In this document: in pieces, positions 10,384 through 19,511 of the stretch | Numbering within the stretch: the first letter of the stretch is position 1 | How the letters are laid out: the number at the start of each line of letters is the position of its first letter | DNA from: Candidatus Saccharimonadota bacterium | Lineage (GTDB): Bacteria; Patescibacteriota; Saccharimonadia; Saccharimonadales; Saccharimonadaceae | Direction of reading: 5' to 3' | NCBI GenBank assembly: GCA_024697865.1 | Contig: JAILSC010000009.1 | Location: forward strand, 1-64,000 | Length of the DNA: 64,000 nt | Notes under the pieces: model-generated | Databases searched by the model: none | What the model saw: only the letters and a program-made list of their open reading frames with translations | What the model was told of the DNA's origin: nothing | Position numbers and translations under genes: made by a program

Positions 10384-10918
10384 AGTCTGCGGTATCCACT
10401 GAGACAATATCGCCTTCTTTAATAAACGCGGGGACTTTGATCACAACGCCAGTTTCCAAGGTAGCATCTTTCATAACCGAACTCGTGGTGTCGCCTTTGA
10501 CGGCATTTTCCGTGTAGGTGACTTTAAGCCAGAGATTCTTAGGAAGTTGTAGATTGATAGGAGTACCATTATAGAACTGGATCTCCATCTCATCGCCTTC
10601 CTTCATAAAATCAGACGAATCGCCCACTAAATCAGCGTTCAGTTCATATTGTTCAAAACTCTCAGGATCCATAAAGTAGAACTTAGCGTCGTCCTTGTAG
10701 AGATACTGAACCTTGCGAGTAGTGACTTCGGCGGGCTCAATCTTTTCTTGACCTTTGAAAGTCTTAGGCAAAAGTGCGCCAGTGATTAAGTTCTTAATTT
10801 TAACATTAACAATGGAACCACCACGGCCCATGACTTTTTGAGAATATTCTACCACCTTATACGGCTGACCGTCTAAAGTGATAAGGGTGTTTTTCTTTAG
10901 ATCTGTTGGTCCGTACAT
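10358..10918 (-). CDS. efp: Elongation factor P
   Basis: YGPTDLKKNTLITLDGQPYKVVEYSQKVMGRGGSIVNVKIKNLITGALLPKTF; three-domain EF-P length (186 aa). Confidence 0.9.
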   Translation of the reverse strand: MYGPTDLKKNTLITLDGQPYKVVEYSQKVMGRGGSIVNVKIKNLITGALLPKTFKGQEKIEPAEVTTRKVQYLYKDDAKFYFMDPESFEQYELNADLVGDSSDFMKEGDEMEIQFYNGTPINLQLPKNLWLKVTYTENAVKGDTTSSVMKDATLETGVVIKVPAFIKEGDIVSVDTADYAYRERKK

Positions 10919-10928
10919 TTAATTCTCC

Positions 10929-11123
10929 TTATTTAGTAACAAATGGCAAAAGTGCTAGGTGCCGAGCACGCTTAATAGCGACGGCCAGTTGGCGTTGTTG
11001 CTTGGCGGAAAGGCCGGTCTTAGAGATCGGCTCAATTCGGCCGTAAGCATCGATATAGCGCTGCAAGGTTTTAACATCGCGATAATCGAAATACAAATTA
11101 GGGTCACTTTTAATCTTTTTCAT
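10929..11123 (-). CDS. rpsR: 30S ribosomal protein S18
   Basis: [50 protein letters not shown]. Confidence 0.93.
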   Translation of the reverse strand: MKKIKSDPNLYFDYRDVKTLQRYIDAYGRIEPISKTGLSAKQQRQLAVAIKRARHLALLPFVTK

Positions 11124-11150
11124 TATACTCTCTCTCCTTTTAATCGATGT

Positions 11151-11594
11151 TTAGAATGGAACATCACTTAAATCAATTTCTTCGTCGCTGGCAGAATCAA
11201 CATCGGCGGCATCGGCTACATCAGCAGCCCCGAAGCTAGCGCCGTTATTATCGCCGCGAGAAGCGTTGCCGGTAAAGTTGAAGTCTTCAACCACGATCTC
11301 AACGCGAGAACGCTTTTGACCGGTGGTTTTGTCTTCCCAGCTGCGTTGGTCTAGACGACCAGAAACTAGAACGCCACTGCCTTTTTTGGCGTATTGAGCA
11401 ATCATCTCGCCGAGTTTGCCCCATGCGGAACAATCGATGAAGGAAACGTCTTCTTTTTGCTCGCCATTAGAATCGCGATAAACCCGGTTAACGGCTACAG
11501 AAAAACTGCAGACATTAGCTCCGTTCGGAGTGGTGCGACTTTCAGGGTCACGAGTTAAGTTGCCAGTGATAATTGCTTTAGAAAAACCGCGCAT
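11151..11594 (-). CDS. ssb: Single-stranded DNA-binding protein
   Basis: OB fold: KAIITGNLTRDPESRTTPNGANVCSFSVAVNR...; acidic tail ending EIDLSDVPF. Confidence 0.95.
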   Translation of the reverse strand: MRGFSKAIITGNLTRDPESRTTPNGANVCSFSVAVNRVYRDSNGEQKEDVSFIDCSAWGKLGEMIAQYAKKGSGVLVSGRLDQRSWEDKTTGQKRSRVEIVVEDFNFTGNASRGDNNGASFGAADVADAADVDSASDEEIDLSDVPF

Positions 11595-11963
11595 TTAGGC
11601 CTCCTCTTTATTATTAGTTTCTTCCGCAGAATTGGATCTAGCAGTCTGCTCAGCACGCTTAGCAGCAAGCTTAGCTTTGCGCTCATCCGTTTTGCAGAGC
11701 AAGTAACGCAAGATTTCGTCGGCGATGTTGAAAGCGCTCGAAATCTTAGCTGGAGCTTCAGCAGGAAGCTCAAGATCGAAGTAATAGTAGAGACCAAATT
11801 GCTGCTTGGCAATTTCGTAGCTGAGGCGTTTTTTGCCATCTACTTCTTCGTTGATAATTTTGGCGTTGTTGGCCTCGAGGATCTTTTTGACCTTGTCGAG
11901 GGCCGGATCAATATTCATCTCGAGATCGGGATGAAATACGATCGTGAGTTCGTAGTTTTTCAT
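11595..11963 (-). CDS. rpsF: 30S ribosomal protein S6
   Basis: MKNYELTIVFHPDLE...KKRLSYEIAKQQFGLYYYFDLE; conserved order rpsF-ssb-rpsR. Confidence 0.92.
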   Translation of the reverse strand: MKNYELTIVFHPDLEMNIDPALDKVKKILEANNAKIINEEVDGKKRLSYEIAKQQFGLYYYFDLELPAEAPAKISSAFNIADEILRYLLCKTDERKAKLAAKRAEQTARSNSAEETNNKEEA

Positions 11964-12079
11964 AAAACTCCTTTGGTTAAAGCAAACACTGTTCTTCTTA
12001 GCCTTCAGCCAAGGGTTGGCATGTTTGCTGAGCTGATATTGGGTATATTATAGCACAGATTGATTTATTTGAAAAGGGG

Positions 12080-12847
12080 TTATCTGTATTCTTGAGGAAT
12101 TGTATAATCTAAATCGTCGAGACTTTGAACTTTATACTTGAAAATGTCTGGAGAAATGCCAAGAGAAGAGATGGCGTCTTTAGTTTCTTGAATATAGGAT
12201 TGCTTAGTATTATCATTAATATCAAAGCTGACAGGATTAATATAGACTGTAGATAAATCACTGTTTCTGAGGATTGGAGTAAATTGATTGAAGGTAAAGT
12301 ATTTAAGGAATTCTGCCGTTACAATATTCTGACCTTTTTGATTATACTTATCCTTGCAATTAAAATCTTGGTAAATAATTTGATCTTTCGATAGGCACAT
12401 AGCCATAGTGGCCATATTGAGCATATAGAATTGGTTTGTGGGGTTATCACTCCATTCATTAAAAATTTGATAAGATTGTTGGATGCTAGGAATGTCGATA
12501 ATAACATTAACATAGTGCATATTTTGCTTTTCGAAATAAAGGTTCACCAGGGTGCCTTCTCGAACTCGAGCGTCAGAGTCTTCAATACTGTTGAGTGTTC
12601 CCTGATTAGTCGCAACAGCATCGTAAAGCGCGGTCTGAATAGTTTCTACGGAATTTTCCGGGAGGTCTTGAAGGTCCTGCTTTAGATTAGAAACCGGAAG
12701 ATTCGACTCTTCGAAGGTGCTGGTGTTGAGATTTTTAATTACGAAAATTAGTAGAATGACAAAAATGATTTGAAGCAAGACAAAAATACTAACTAAAACT
12801 GGGTTTTGACGAATGTAGGCTTGAAGTTTACTGAGATTGTTATCCAT
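12080..12847 (-). CDS. Single-TM membrane protein of unknown function
   Basis: 255-aa ORF with N-terminal TM, directly downstream of the 1017-aa cell-wall protein. Confidence 0.6.
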   Translation of the reverse strand: MDNNLSKLQAYIRQNPVLVSIFVLLQIIFVILLIFVIKNLNTSTFEESNLPVSNLKQDLQDLPENSVETIQTALYDAVATNQGTLNSIEDSDARVREGTLVNLYFEKQNMHYVNVIIDIPSIQQSYQIFNEWSDNPTNQFYMLNMATMAMCLSKDQIIYQDFNCKDKYNQKGQNIVTAEFLKYFTFNQFTPILRNSDLSTVYINPVSFDINDNTKQSYIQETKDAISSLGISPDIFKYKVQSLDDLDYTIPQEYR

Positions 12848-12848
12848 T

Positions 12849-15800
12849 TTAAATTCCTTTCAAATATTTAGAGAAGTCGGCATACTGACATCCGGGACCA
12901 ACATGGTATGGATCGTTAGCATCGAGACTAATTTCACCAGCCAAAATACCAGCGGAGCCACTTCCATAGGCGGCTTGACCGTATATCATGGTATTTTTGG
13001 TGGCGTCTACACCGAGAACGATAAAGGTGTGAGAAGCACTGCCATCGCCAGCATAGTATTTGGCGCCACAACCAGCCACTGAGTAAGGCGTGGGCGTATC
13101 GCTGAGGGTGATTTCTGGATATTCGCCATGATAAATATTGTAAAATTCTTCTGCATAGCCACCACCGTCTACGCCTGGAACACCATAAAAATTAATCGAA
13201 GTATATTTAGTGATGAAATAGTTGGAGAATGAAAAACAGTTGTATGGCCCTTCGTCGGAAGTAAGATGATATTCTGCCCATTGGCTAGGATTATTAGCTA
13301 ACTCGCGGTAAGGGTTCATAATGGCTGACTCGGCTTCCTCAACGGAGGTAAAACCACCGGATTTGAGTCCGCCGCTATCATCTTCCGCGCAAATATCACT
13401 ATCACAACTCGTTCTATTACCACCGCCCTTAATAGCCGCAAAGGAGCCACCGTGATACCCAGCATTGATAATCTCACTCAAATCCATTTCGGTGCTGCAT
13501 TGGTCAAAGAAACCCGAATTGGCGATCTTGGCAGTGTCGCCATCGAGAGCAAAAATGCCTATATAGTGAGCACCTACTGGATAAGGACAACTGCTGCCTT
13601 CACCTGACAAGTGGATCATGTAACCATCATTGAGATATTGTCGCATCTTTGAAATAACGTCTCGCTTATCGCTTTCATTGACTGGGACATCGACTACTTC
13701 AAAACCATATTTATCGCCAACCATTTTGTCGAGAGCGGTCATACCAGAACCAATGGTATTTGCGTAAGATCGGCTATCACCCCCGGTGATTTTAATCACG
13801 TCGTCCTCGGTTACATCTTCACCGGCAGCAACTGTAGCGAGCATAGCCATGGAGGCCTGACCGCAAGTATAATCGGTCTGCTGAGCATACTGCGGATATT
13901 CACCTTCATAAGAAGTGCAGCTGCCTAGGCCTGAAAGAGTATCCGAGATGACCCCGACCCATTTTTCGTAGCCTGGATTGGTGATGGGATGAATCTTTTC
14001 TGGATCGCCATCGAAATAACTGGCATCGTAGGCTGAAGTCCAGTCGGCAAGATAGATATTGTCATTGGATTCGGCCATGGCTCTGAGACGATTATTGCTG
14101 TCCGCATAATCGTTAGATGGTATCTGGGAAGTAACGACTACGGCTTTGGTATCCTGACCGTCTAATAGTTCTTGGAATTTAGAGATATCATCATCACTCC
14201 AGCCACCATTATTGCCGCAAGCGAAAACCAAATATGGGCGTAATTCGCCATTGCCAATGACTTTTTCAAGGATTGAAAGGCAGGATGGATTACCACTATT
14301 ACCAGATGAAACGAACTTACTGCCCTGGATATACGAAGACGCAGTATTGTTCGCCCCTGGGCCAGTGTCTAAACCAGAGAAATATTCACTAAGCAACCCT
14401 TTGTTGTCGGCCTGAACAGAATAAGAGTCGCCAATCCAAGTTACATCGTCGCCAGTTACGGTAGTAGATGATGAGCTAGAGCTAGTGGATGCTGAGTCAC
14501 TTGATTTCGAAGTACTACCGGTGCAAACCATGCCGTTAAATTCATCGTAAGCTTTTTGGGCAGCGCCCCCTCGATCGTCCGGATTACGAGCGGCTGGCCT
14601 CTCCCATTCGTCCATCCACCAGACCGCCGCATCGTATGGACTGGAAAAACTTTGGCTAAAATAATCCTGAGTCCGGGGAGGATTAAAATCTTCTATGGCA
14701 TATTTGACCTCCGCTTCAACTAACTTGCCAAATTCTTCTTTGCCTATTTTTTCCAATAGTACGTCGCCATAAGAGGGATGAGAGTCATCTACTCCACTCC
14801 CGGGATGGATGTAGTTAAAATTATATTCTGGCCCATCTTGAAAATATTTTACTAAATCGGGGTAATTGTCATTGATGTAGTGCAAATATTCACTAAGGCC
14901 AGAGGTAATACCGAAGGCGCCGACACCTTTAGTTCCATCGAGAGCACCGCCATAAATGGAATCCCAACTGTTGGTGAGTGATCCATCAGAATTCGTAATC
15001 GTGCCTTCCCAAGCTACTGGGTTCATGCCACCCTCATTAGCTAGGTTCCCAACAACACCAGCCACCTTGACGGGGTCATCAATATATTTGCTTAGGGCGG
15101 ACCAATAAATTGCTGTGGCGGTGTCGCCACAAAGACCTGAAGATGGTTTTTCAGTGCATTCGTTTGGATTCCAGCCATAAATGTTGTTTTGAGAGAAAAT
15201 GCCGGCGTAATAATCTGAAAGCTTGGAGTCGGCATGACCGCCAGTGGAGCTGCCATTAGAGCCCCCTAGCCGAAAAACCTGGAAGGGATTGTCTACGCAT
15301 TGGAAGGCAGTGCTACCACCCCATTCGGAACACCATTCGTTAGATAAATTTCCGACACGACCGTAATGATAGCCTTGGTTAGCTGAAGCTACTTTACCAT
15401 CCCCTAAATAGATAAAGATATGATTATTACCAGAACCATCTACGGCTGACACTAAAATATCGCCCGGTTGAAGTTCTGCTTCATTGGTGGTGTTGATTTG
15501 GCCCCATTTGCCCGAATTATTCATATATTTTACTGTGGCCCACTCGTCTACTCCACCACCATGGCCATACTCGCCGATAGGAAAATTATCGTCGACGCCT
15601 GAAGCCCTGACGACTGTCTGAACGAAACGTAGACAGTCGTTGTCATCCGAAAGACCTAAAGAGTTGGCGGCGTCAGAAAAAGCAGACTTAGGCGAGCTAC
15701 TATCTTCACCTTCTCCCCAGGCTAACTCTGTGGCTTTACTAGCGATTTGTTGGCCGGAAACAGCTAGAGTATCATAGCGTTGAAATACGATACATAGTAG

Positions 15801-15902
15801 CAGGATTGCGATGCAGACAACCGCCACCATAGCAGACTTAACTAGCCGCTCATTGGCAACCCCGTTAAGGAGCTTGCTAATATATTTTGTATTTAATTTC
15901 AT
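12849..15902 (-). CDS. Large secreted multidomain cell-wall-active protein (NlpC/P60- or CHAP-like, lysozyme-like, SGNH-like, C39-like segments)
   Basis: 1017 aa with N-terminal TM. NDCLRFVQTVVRASG...LQPGDILVSAVDGSGNNHIFIYLGDGK; VAGVVGNLANEGGMNPVAWEG (phage-lysozyme-like); VTWIGDSYSVQ (SGNH-like); QQTDYTCGQASMAMLATVAAG (papain/C39-like Cys motif). Confidence 0.7.
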   Translation of the reverse strand: MKLNTKYISKLLNGVANERLVKSAMVAVVCIAILLLCIVFQRYDTLAVSGQQIASKATELAWGEGEDSSSPKSAFSDAANSLGLSDDNDCLRFVQTVVRASGVDDNFPIGEYGHGGGVDEWATVKYMNNSGKWGQINTTNEAELQPGDILVSAVDGSGNNHIFIYLGDGKVASANQGYHYGRVGNLSNEWCSEWGGSTAFQCVDNPFQVFRLGGSNGSSTGGHADSKLSDYYAGIFSQNNIYGWNPNECTEKPSSGLCGDTATAIYWSALSKYIDDPVKVAGVVGNLANEGGMNPVAWEGTITNSDGSLTNSWDSIYGGALDGTKGVGAFGITSGLSEYLHYINDNYPDLVKYFQDGPEYNFNYIHPGSGVDDSHPSYGDVLLEKIGKEEFGKLVEAEVKYAIEDFNPPRTQDYFSQSFSSPYDAAVWWMDEWERPAARNPDDRGGAAQKAYDEFNGMVCTGSTSKSSDSASTSSSSSSTTVTGDDVTWIGDSYSVQADNKGLLSEYFSGLDTGPGANNTASSYIQGSKFVSSGNSGNPSCLSILEKVIGNGELRPYLVFACGNNGGWSDDDISKFQELLDGQDTKAVVVTSQIPSNDYADSNNRLRAMAESNDNIYLADWTSAYDASYFDGDPEKIHPITNPGYEKWVGVISDTLSGLGSCTSYEGEYPQYAQQTDYTCGQASMAMLATVAAGEDVTEDDVIKITGGDSRSYANTIGSGMTALDKMVGDKYGFEVVDVPVNESDKRDVISKMRQYLNDGYMIHLSGEGSSCPYPVGAHYIGIFALDGDTAKIANSGFFDQCSTEMDLSEIINAGYHGGSFAAIKGGGNRTSCDSDICAEDDSGGLKSGGFTSVEEAESAIMNPYRELANNPSQWAEYHLTSDEGPYNCFSFSNYFITKYTSINFYGVPGVDGGGYAEEFYNIYHGEYPEITLSDTPTPYSVAGCGAKYYAGDGSASHTFIVLGVDATKNTMIYGQAAYGSGSAGILAGEISLDANDPYHVGPGCQYADFSKYLKGI

Positions 15903-16572
15903 ATTCCTCCACGTTGAATCCTTTTTCCTCTAGCAAAGAACTGATTAAATTCTTGTCTTCGGTTCCCCGCATAAGGGCTTCGATGCAAAGATAAAGAGTA
16001 CAATCATAACTAGCTCTGATGGTGACGTCCTTAACGAGATATCCGTATTCACCATGTACTGCGTATCTAATTGGAAGTTCGGATTGCCAGAGCGCATAGG
16101 CTTGTTGGAAATTTTGAATGAAAGATTCGGCGGAGGTGTCTTGGTCGGTAGTGGAGTTGTTGCCTTTGCCGGCGATTTGGGCGAGTTTTTGGAAGGAATC
16201 AAAATTGTCTTTGAGAGTGTAAAATTCAAGATTATTATTCTCGCCAGTAAGAAAGGCGGTGATAGTAGTGTCATAACCGGACTTTAACTCTAGATCAAAA
16301 GTCTTAGTGACGAGGCCATCATGACTGATGCTGACGGTGTAATTCCCTGGGTGAAGCTTGTAGGAGCCGTTATAATATTCACCCTGACCGTTGAGTTGGA
16401 TTTTGGCATCAATTGGGGCAACACTGAAATTAATGGTAGCGGTTTTAGTGGCATTCCAAATAATGATACCAATAACAGCAATCACGATGATACTGTCGAT
16501 GATTAAAATTAGCCGCACCCATTTATTGCGCAAGAAAGCTCGAGCTGGCGAAACACTCCCATCATTTTGCAT
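15877..16572 (-). CDS. Membrane protein with PEGA-like domain
   Basis: TM helix then INFSVAPIDAKIQLNGQGEYYNGSYKLHPGNYTVSISHDGLVTKTFDLEL. Confidence 0.65.
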   Translation of the reverse strand: MQNDGSVSPARAFLRNKWVRLILIIDSIIVIAVIGIIIWNATKTATINFSVAPIDAKIQLNGQGEYYNGSYKLHPGNYTVSISHDGLVTKTFDLELKSGYDTTITAFLTGENNNLEFYTLKDNFDSFQKLAQIAGKGNNSTTDQDTSAESFIQNFQQAYALWQSELPIRYAVHGEYGYLVKDVTIRASYDCTLYLCIEALMRGTEDKNLISSLLEEKGFNVEEYEIKYKIY

Positions 16573-16586
16573 ATGGTTATATTGTA

Positions 16587-18791
16587 CTACGCGTTCGCCA
16601 ATTGGTCAAACTCTTCCATAGAAGTAATGAGAAGATCGCGAGGTTTGGTGCCACGAGTAGGACCAACGACGCCGATATCCTCGAGCCAGTAGCCGAGACC
16701 AGAGACCCAACCGTGGCCTTTAGAAAGTCTGGTCTGAAGCATACCAGTGGAGAATTTGCCGCCAGCAAGAGAAATTTCAACAGCACGACGAACCAGAGGA
16801 TCGTTGGGATCGAAGGTGCGACCGAGGCCATCGCCGATACCACCACCACCGCCTTTTAGGGCGACCGCTTGAGCGACAACTTCGTCATTGTATTGTGGTG
16901 GACGCTGAGATTTTAAGAATTCGGTGACTTTTTCGATGTCTTCATCTGGGGTCCAGGCACCCTGAATACGCTCAGGGCCGTTCATGGTCTTCTCGGTGGA
17001 GAAGAGCATGTCACCCTGACCGAGGAGCTTTTCAGCGCCGGAGAGATCAAGGATAATGCGAGATTCCATAGAAGTAAGTACGCGGAAAGCGATTCTACTT
17101 GGAATATTGCCTTTAATGAGGCCGGTAATAACTTTAACCACAGGTTTCTGAGTGGCAAGGACGAGGTGCATACCAGCAGCGCGACCCAGCTGAGCAATAC
17201 GCACAATTAGGGGCTCAAGCTCTTTAGAAGCTTGCATCATGAGATCAGACATTTCGTCGATAACGATGACTATGTAAGGCATTTTGCCACCTTGATCTTC
17301 TTCCCCGTTAGCGGAATCCTTGGTGGACTTTTTCTCCATTTTTTTGTTGTAGTCGGAAATCTTTTTGACTTTTTCTTCGGCCATTAATTTATAACGACGG
17401 TCCATTTCACCAGCGGCCCATTTCATAGCTGAGAGGGCTTTTTCTGTGGAAGTAATAATAGGAGTAAGCAAGTGAGGGATGTCATTATAGGAAACCATTT
17501 CAACCTGCTTAGGATCAACGATAATCATTCGCATGTCGGAAGGCGAATTGCGGAAAAGCAGCGACATAATCAGCGAGTTAGTCATGACAGACTTACCTGA
17601 ACCAGTAGTACCAGCGATCAAAAGGTGAGGCATGCTGGCGAGATCGGCGATAATAGGTTTGCCAGAGATGTCTTTACCGACACAGAAAGCAAGAGGGTCG
17701 GAAGTTTTATTCCATTCGTCAGACTCAATGATGCCTCGAAGTGACACGCTGGCGGAGCGAGTGTTGGGAACTTCAACACCAATAAGTTGGGTGCCAGGAA
17801 TAGGAGCTTCGATTCGAACGGTCTGAGCTGAAAGTTTATAGGCAAGCTCTTTGTCACGGGCGGCGATTTTAGCAAGATTAATACCACCGGGCGCACGCAG
17901 AGTATATTGAGTCACGCGGGGACCGACATTGGCGCCTTCCATTTCGACGTCGATACCGAATTCAGCAAAGGTGTTTTTAATAATAAAGGCATTTTGTTGA
18001 ATATTGCCAGCATCGGCAGGAGACTGTTTCTTGGTAAGAAGGCTGGCTGAAGGCATTTTCCAATCCGGATCAGAAATAGCAGTAAGAGCGGTAGGTTCAA
18101 CTGGCTTAGCGACCTCCTTAGCGGGGACAGATTTTTTAAGTTTTGGCGTGGTCTCTACAGTGCCAACGCCAGAATTAACTTTGATTTCAAGTTGGCCGAG
18201 TTTTTTGGATTTTTTGTCGGTGATTTCTTCAGAATCAGTGGCTTTGGCTTTACGCTTGGTGGCGTTTTTAGTGCCCTTGAAGAGCGTGACTGGAGAAATT
18301 TGGAACAGAAAGAGAGCAGTAATAAAAATTAGTACAAGATAAATGAAAATAACAACGCCTTGGTTTAAAACATTGATCATGAGAGAGTTGAGCCAATTGC
18401 CGACAATTCCGCCATTTTGGAAAATAGCAGCAATGCCGGTGATCCAAAGTAGCATAAGCAAGCTAGCAATATAGACAGGGACAGCAACGCGATTATCCTC
18501 ACTGCGGAAGATTTTGACGGCGAGATAAACAAGGAGAGCTGGAATAAAATAAGTAGCGAAACCAATACCCTGAAGGATAGCATTATGAATAACGTTAGTG
18601 ACGGTACCACCTTGACCAAACCAAGTGATCACAAAGAAAAGAGCAAGAGCAATCATCAAAACTGCAACAATCTGACGCCAAAAACCACCGGGGAGCTCGT
18701 GTTCGACTGGAGCTTCCTTGGTACGCTTTTTAGTACTCTTGGCACTGGTTTTACGTTTCTTAGTTGAAGTTTTTCTCTTTGCTGCAGGCAT
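16587..18791 (-). CDS. ftsK: DNA translocase FtsK/SpoIIIE (start moved to 18791)
   Basis: Four TM helices, LLIAGTTGSGKSVMTNSLIMSLL, IVIDEMSDLMM, HLVLATQKP, C-terminal gamma/winged-helix domain. The longer ORF start (18893) overlaps tRNA-Gln. Confidence 0.93.
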   Translation of the reverse strand: MPAAKRKTSTKKRKTSAKSTKKRTKEAPVEHELPGGFWRQIVAVLMIALALFFVITWFGQGGTVTNVIHNAILQGIGFATYFIPALLVYLAVKIFRSEDNRVAVPVYIASLLMLLWITGIAAIFQNGGIVGNWLNSLMINVLNQGVVIFIYLVLIFITALFLFQISPVTLFKGTKNATKRKAKATDSEEITDKKSKKLGQLEIKVNSGVGTVETTPKLKKSVPAKEVAKPVEPTALTAISDPDWKMPSASLLTKKQSPADAGNIQQNAFIIKNTFAEFGIDVEMEGANVGPRVTQYTLRAPGGINLAKIAARDKELAYKLSAQTVRIEAPIPGTQLIGVEVPNTRSASVSLRGIIESDEWNKTSDPLAFCVGKDISGKPIIADLASMPHLLIAGTTGSGKSVMTNSLIMSLLFRNSPSDMRMIIVDPKQVEMVSYNDIPHLLTPIITSTEKALSAMKWAAGEMDRRYKLMAEEKVKKISDYNKKMEKKSTKDSANGEEDQGGKMPYIVIVIDEMSDLMMQASKELEPLIVRIAQLGRAAGMHLVLATQKPVVKVITGLIKGNIPSRIAFRVLTSMESRIILDLSGAEKLLGQGDMLFSTEKTMNGPERIQGAWTPDEDIEKVTEFLKSQRPPQYNDEVVAQAVALKGGGGGIGDGLGRTFDPNDPLVRRAVEISLAGGKFSTGMLQTRLSKGHGWVSGLGYWLEDIGVVGPTRGTKPRDLLITSMEEFDQLANA

Positions 18792-18879
18792 GTGTTTATT
18801 ATAGCACACTTCCCTGAAAAACACAAGCAATTTATGGGGTTGGTGATTTAGATGGTTTGTGGTAAAATAGGAGTTACGC

Positions 18880-18954
18880 TGGGATGTCGCCAAGTGGTAA
18901 GGCAGCGGGTTTTGGTCCCGTCATTCGCAGGTTCGAATCCTGCCATCCCAGCCA
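18880..18954 (+). tRNA. tRNA-Gln(TTG), CCA encoded
   Basis: Acceptor TGGGATG/CATCCCA, anticodon loop TTTTGGT with TTG anticodon, T-arm GCAGGTTCGAATCCTGC, 3' GCCA. Confidence 0.93.
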
Positions 18955-18965
18955 AACAAGTTCAT

Positions 18966-18986
18966 CGCCTCTAGAAGGCGTTTTTT
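18966..18986 (+). terminator. Terminator-like hairpin between tRNA-Gln and its duplicated 3' tail
   Basis: CGCCT-CTAGA-AGGCG followed by TTTTTT. Confidence 0.65.
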
Positions 18987-18992
18987 AATTGG

Positions 18993-19032
18993 GGATTCGG
19001 ACCTAACGGTGCGAATCCTGCCATCCCAGCCA
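18993..19032 (+). repeat. Duplicated tRNA-Gln 3' tail with hairpin
   Basis: GGATTCGGACC-TAAC-GGTGCGAATCC then TGCCATCCCAGCCA. The 21 nt CGAATCCTGCCATCCCAGCCA at 19012-19032 is identical to 18934-18954. Confidence 0.9.
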
Positions 19033-19052
19033 TTTTTTGTTATAATTAAGAT

Positions 19053-19484
19053 ATGATTAAGATAATTGCTGGGGGAAAGAAAAACACAGGTCCGCAAGCA
19101 GAGCTAATTGCCGAATACGAGAAACGTCTAAGAAAGCCATATGAGATAGAGTGGCGATTTATGGCGGAGGAAAAATTAGATGATTATTTAGCGGATTGGC
19201 CGTTCACAGGACGAGAATTTGTGATTTGCTGTGACGAACGAGGCCAGAATATATCATCAGATGAATATTCTGCCTGTTTGGAACGGGTGTTTACTGACGG
19301 ACGTGAGGTTATAATCTTGATTGGGGGAGCGTACGGGTTTACAGATACTGTGAGGGAGCGAGCGGATATGGTGTGGAGTTTCTCACGACTAGTATTTCCG
19401 CATCAATTATTTAGGGTAATGGTAACAGAACAAATATACCGAGCCCAAGAAATTGCCAAGGGAGGACATTATCATCATGCCTAA
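19053..19484 (+). CDS. rlmH: 23S rRNA pseudouridine-1915 N3-methyltransferase RlmH
   Basis: IILIGGAYGFTDTVRERAD...FPHQLFRVMVTEQIYRAQEIAKGGHYHHA. Confidence 0.9.
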   Translation: MIKIIAGGKKNTGPQAELIAEYEKRLRKPYEIEWRFMAEEKLDDYLADWPFTGREFVICCDERGQNISSDEYSACLERVFTDGREVIILIGGAYGFTDTVRERADMVWSFSRLVFPHQLFRVMVTEQIYRAQEIAKGGHYHHA

Positions 19485-19511
19485 ATATGCATGTTGTGAT
19501 ATAATATAGAT

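Noticed and set aside
18792-18893. N-terminal extension of the ftsK ORF
   Set aside because: Overlaps tRNA-Gln and its promoter region; the start at 18791 (MPAAKRK) is more plausible.
18934-19032. Direct repeat read as a CRISPR or tandem-repeat array
   Set aside because: Only two units, and they match a tRNA 3' end; no spacer array.
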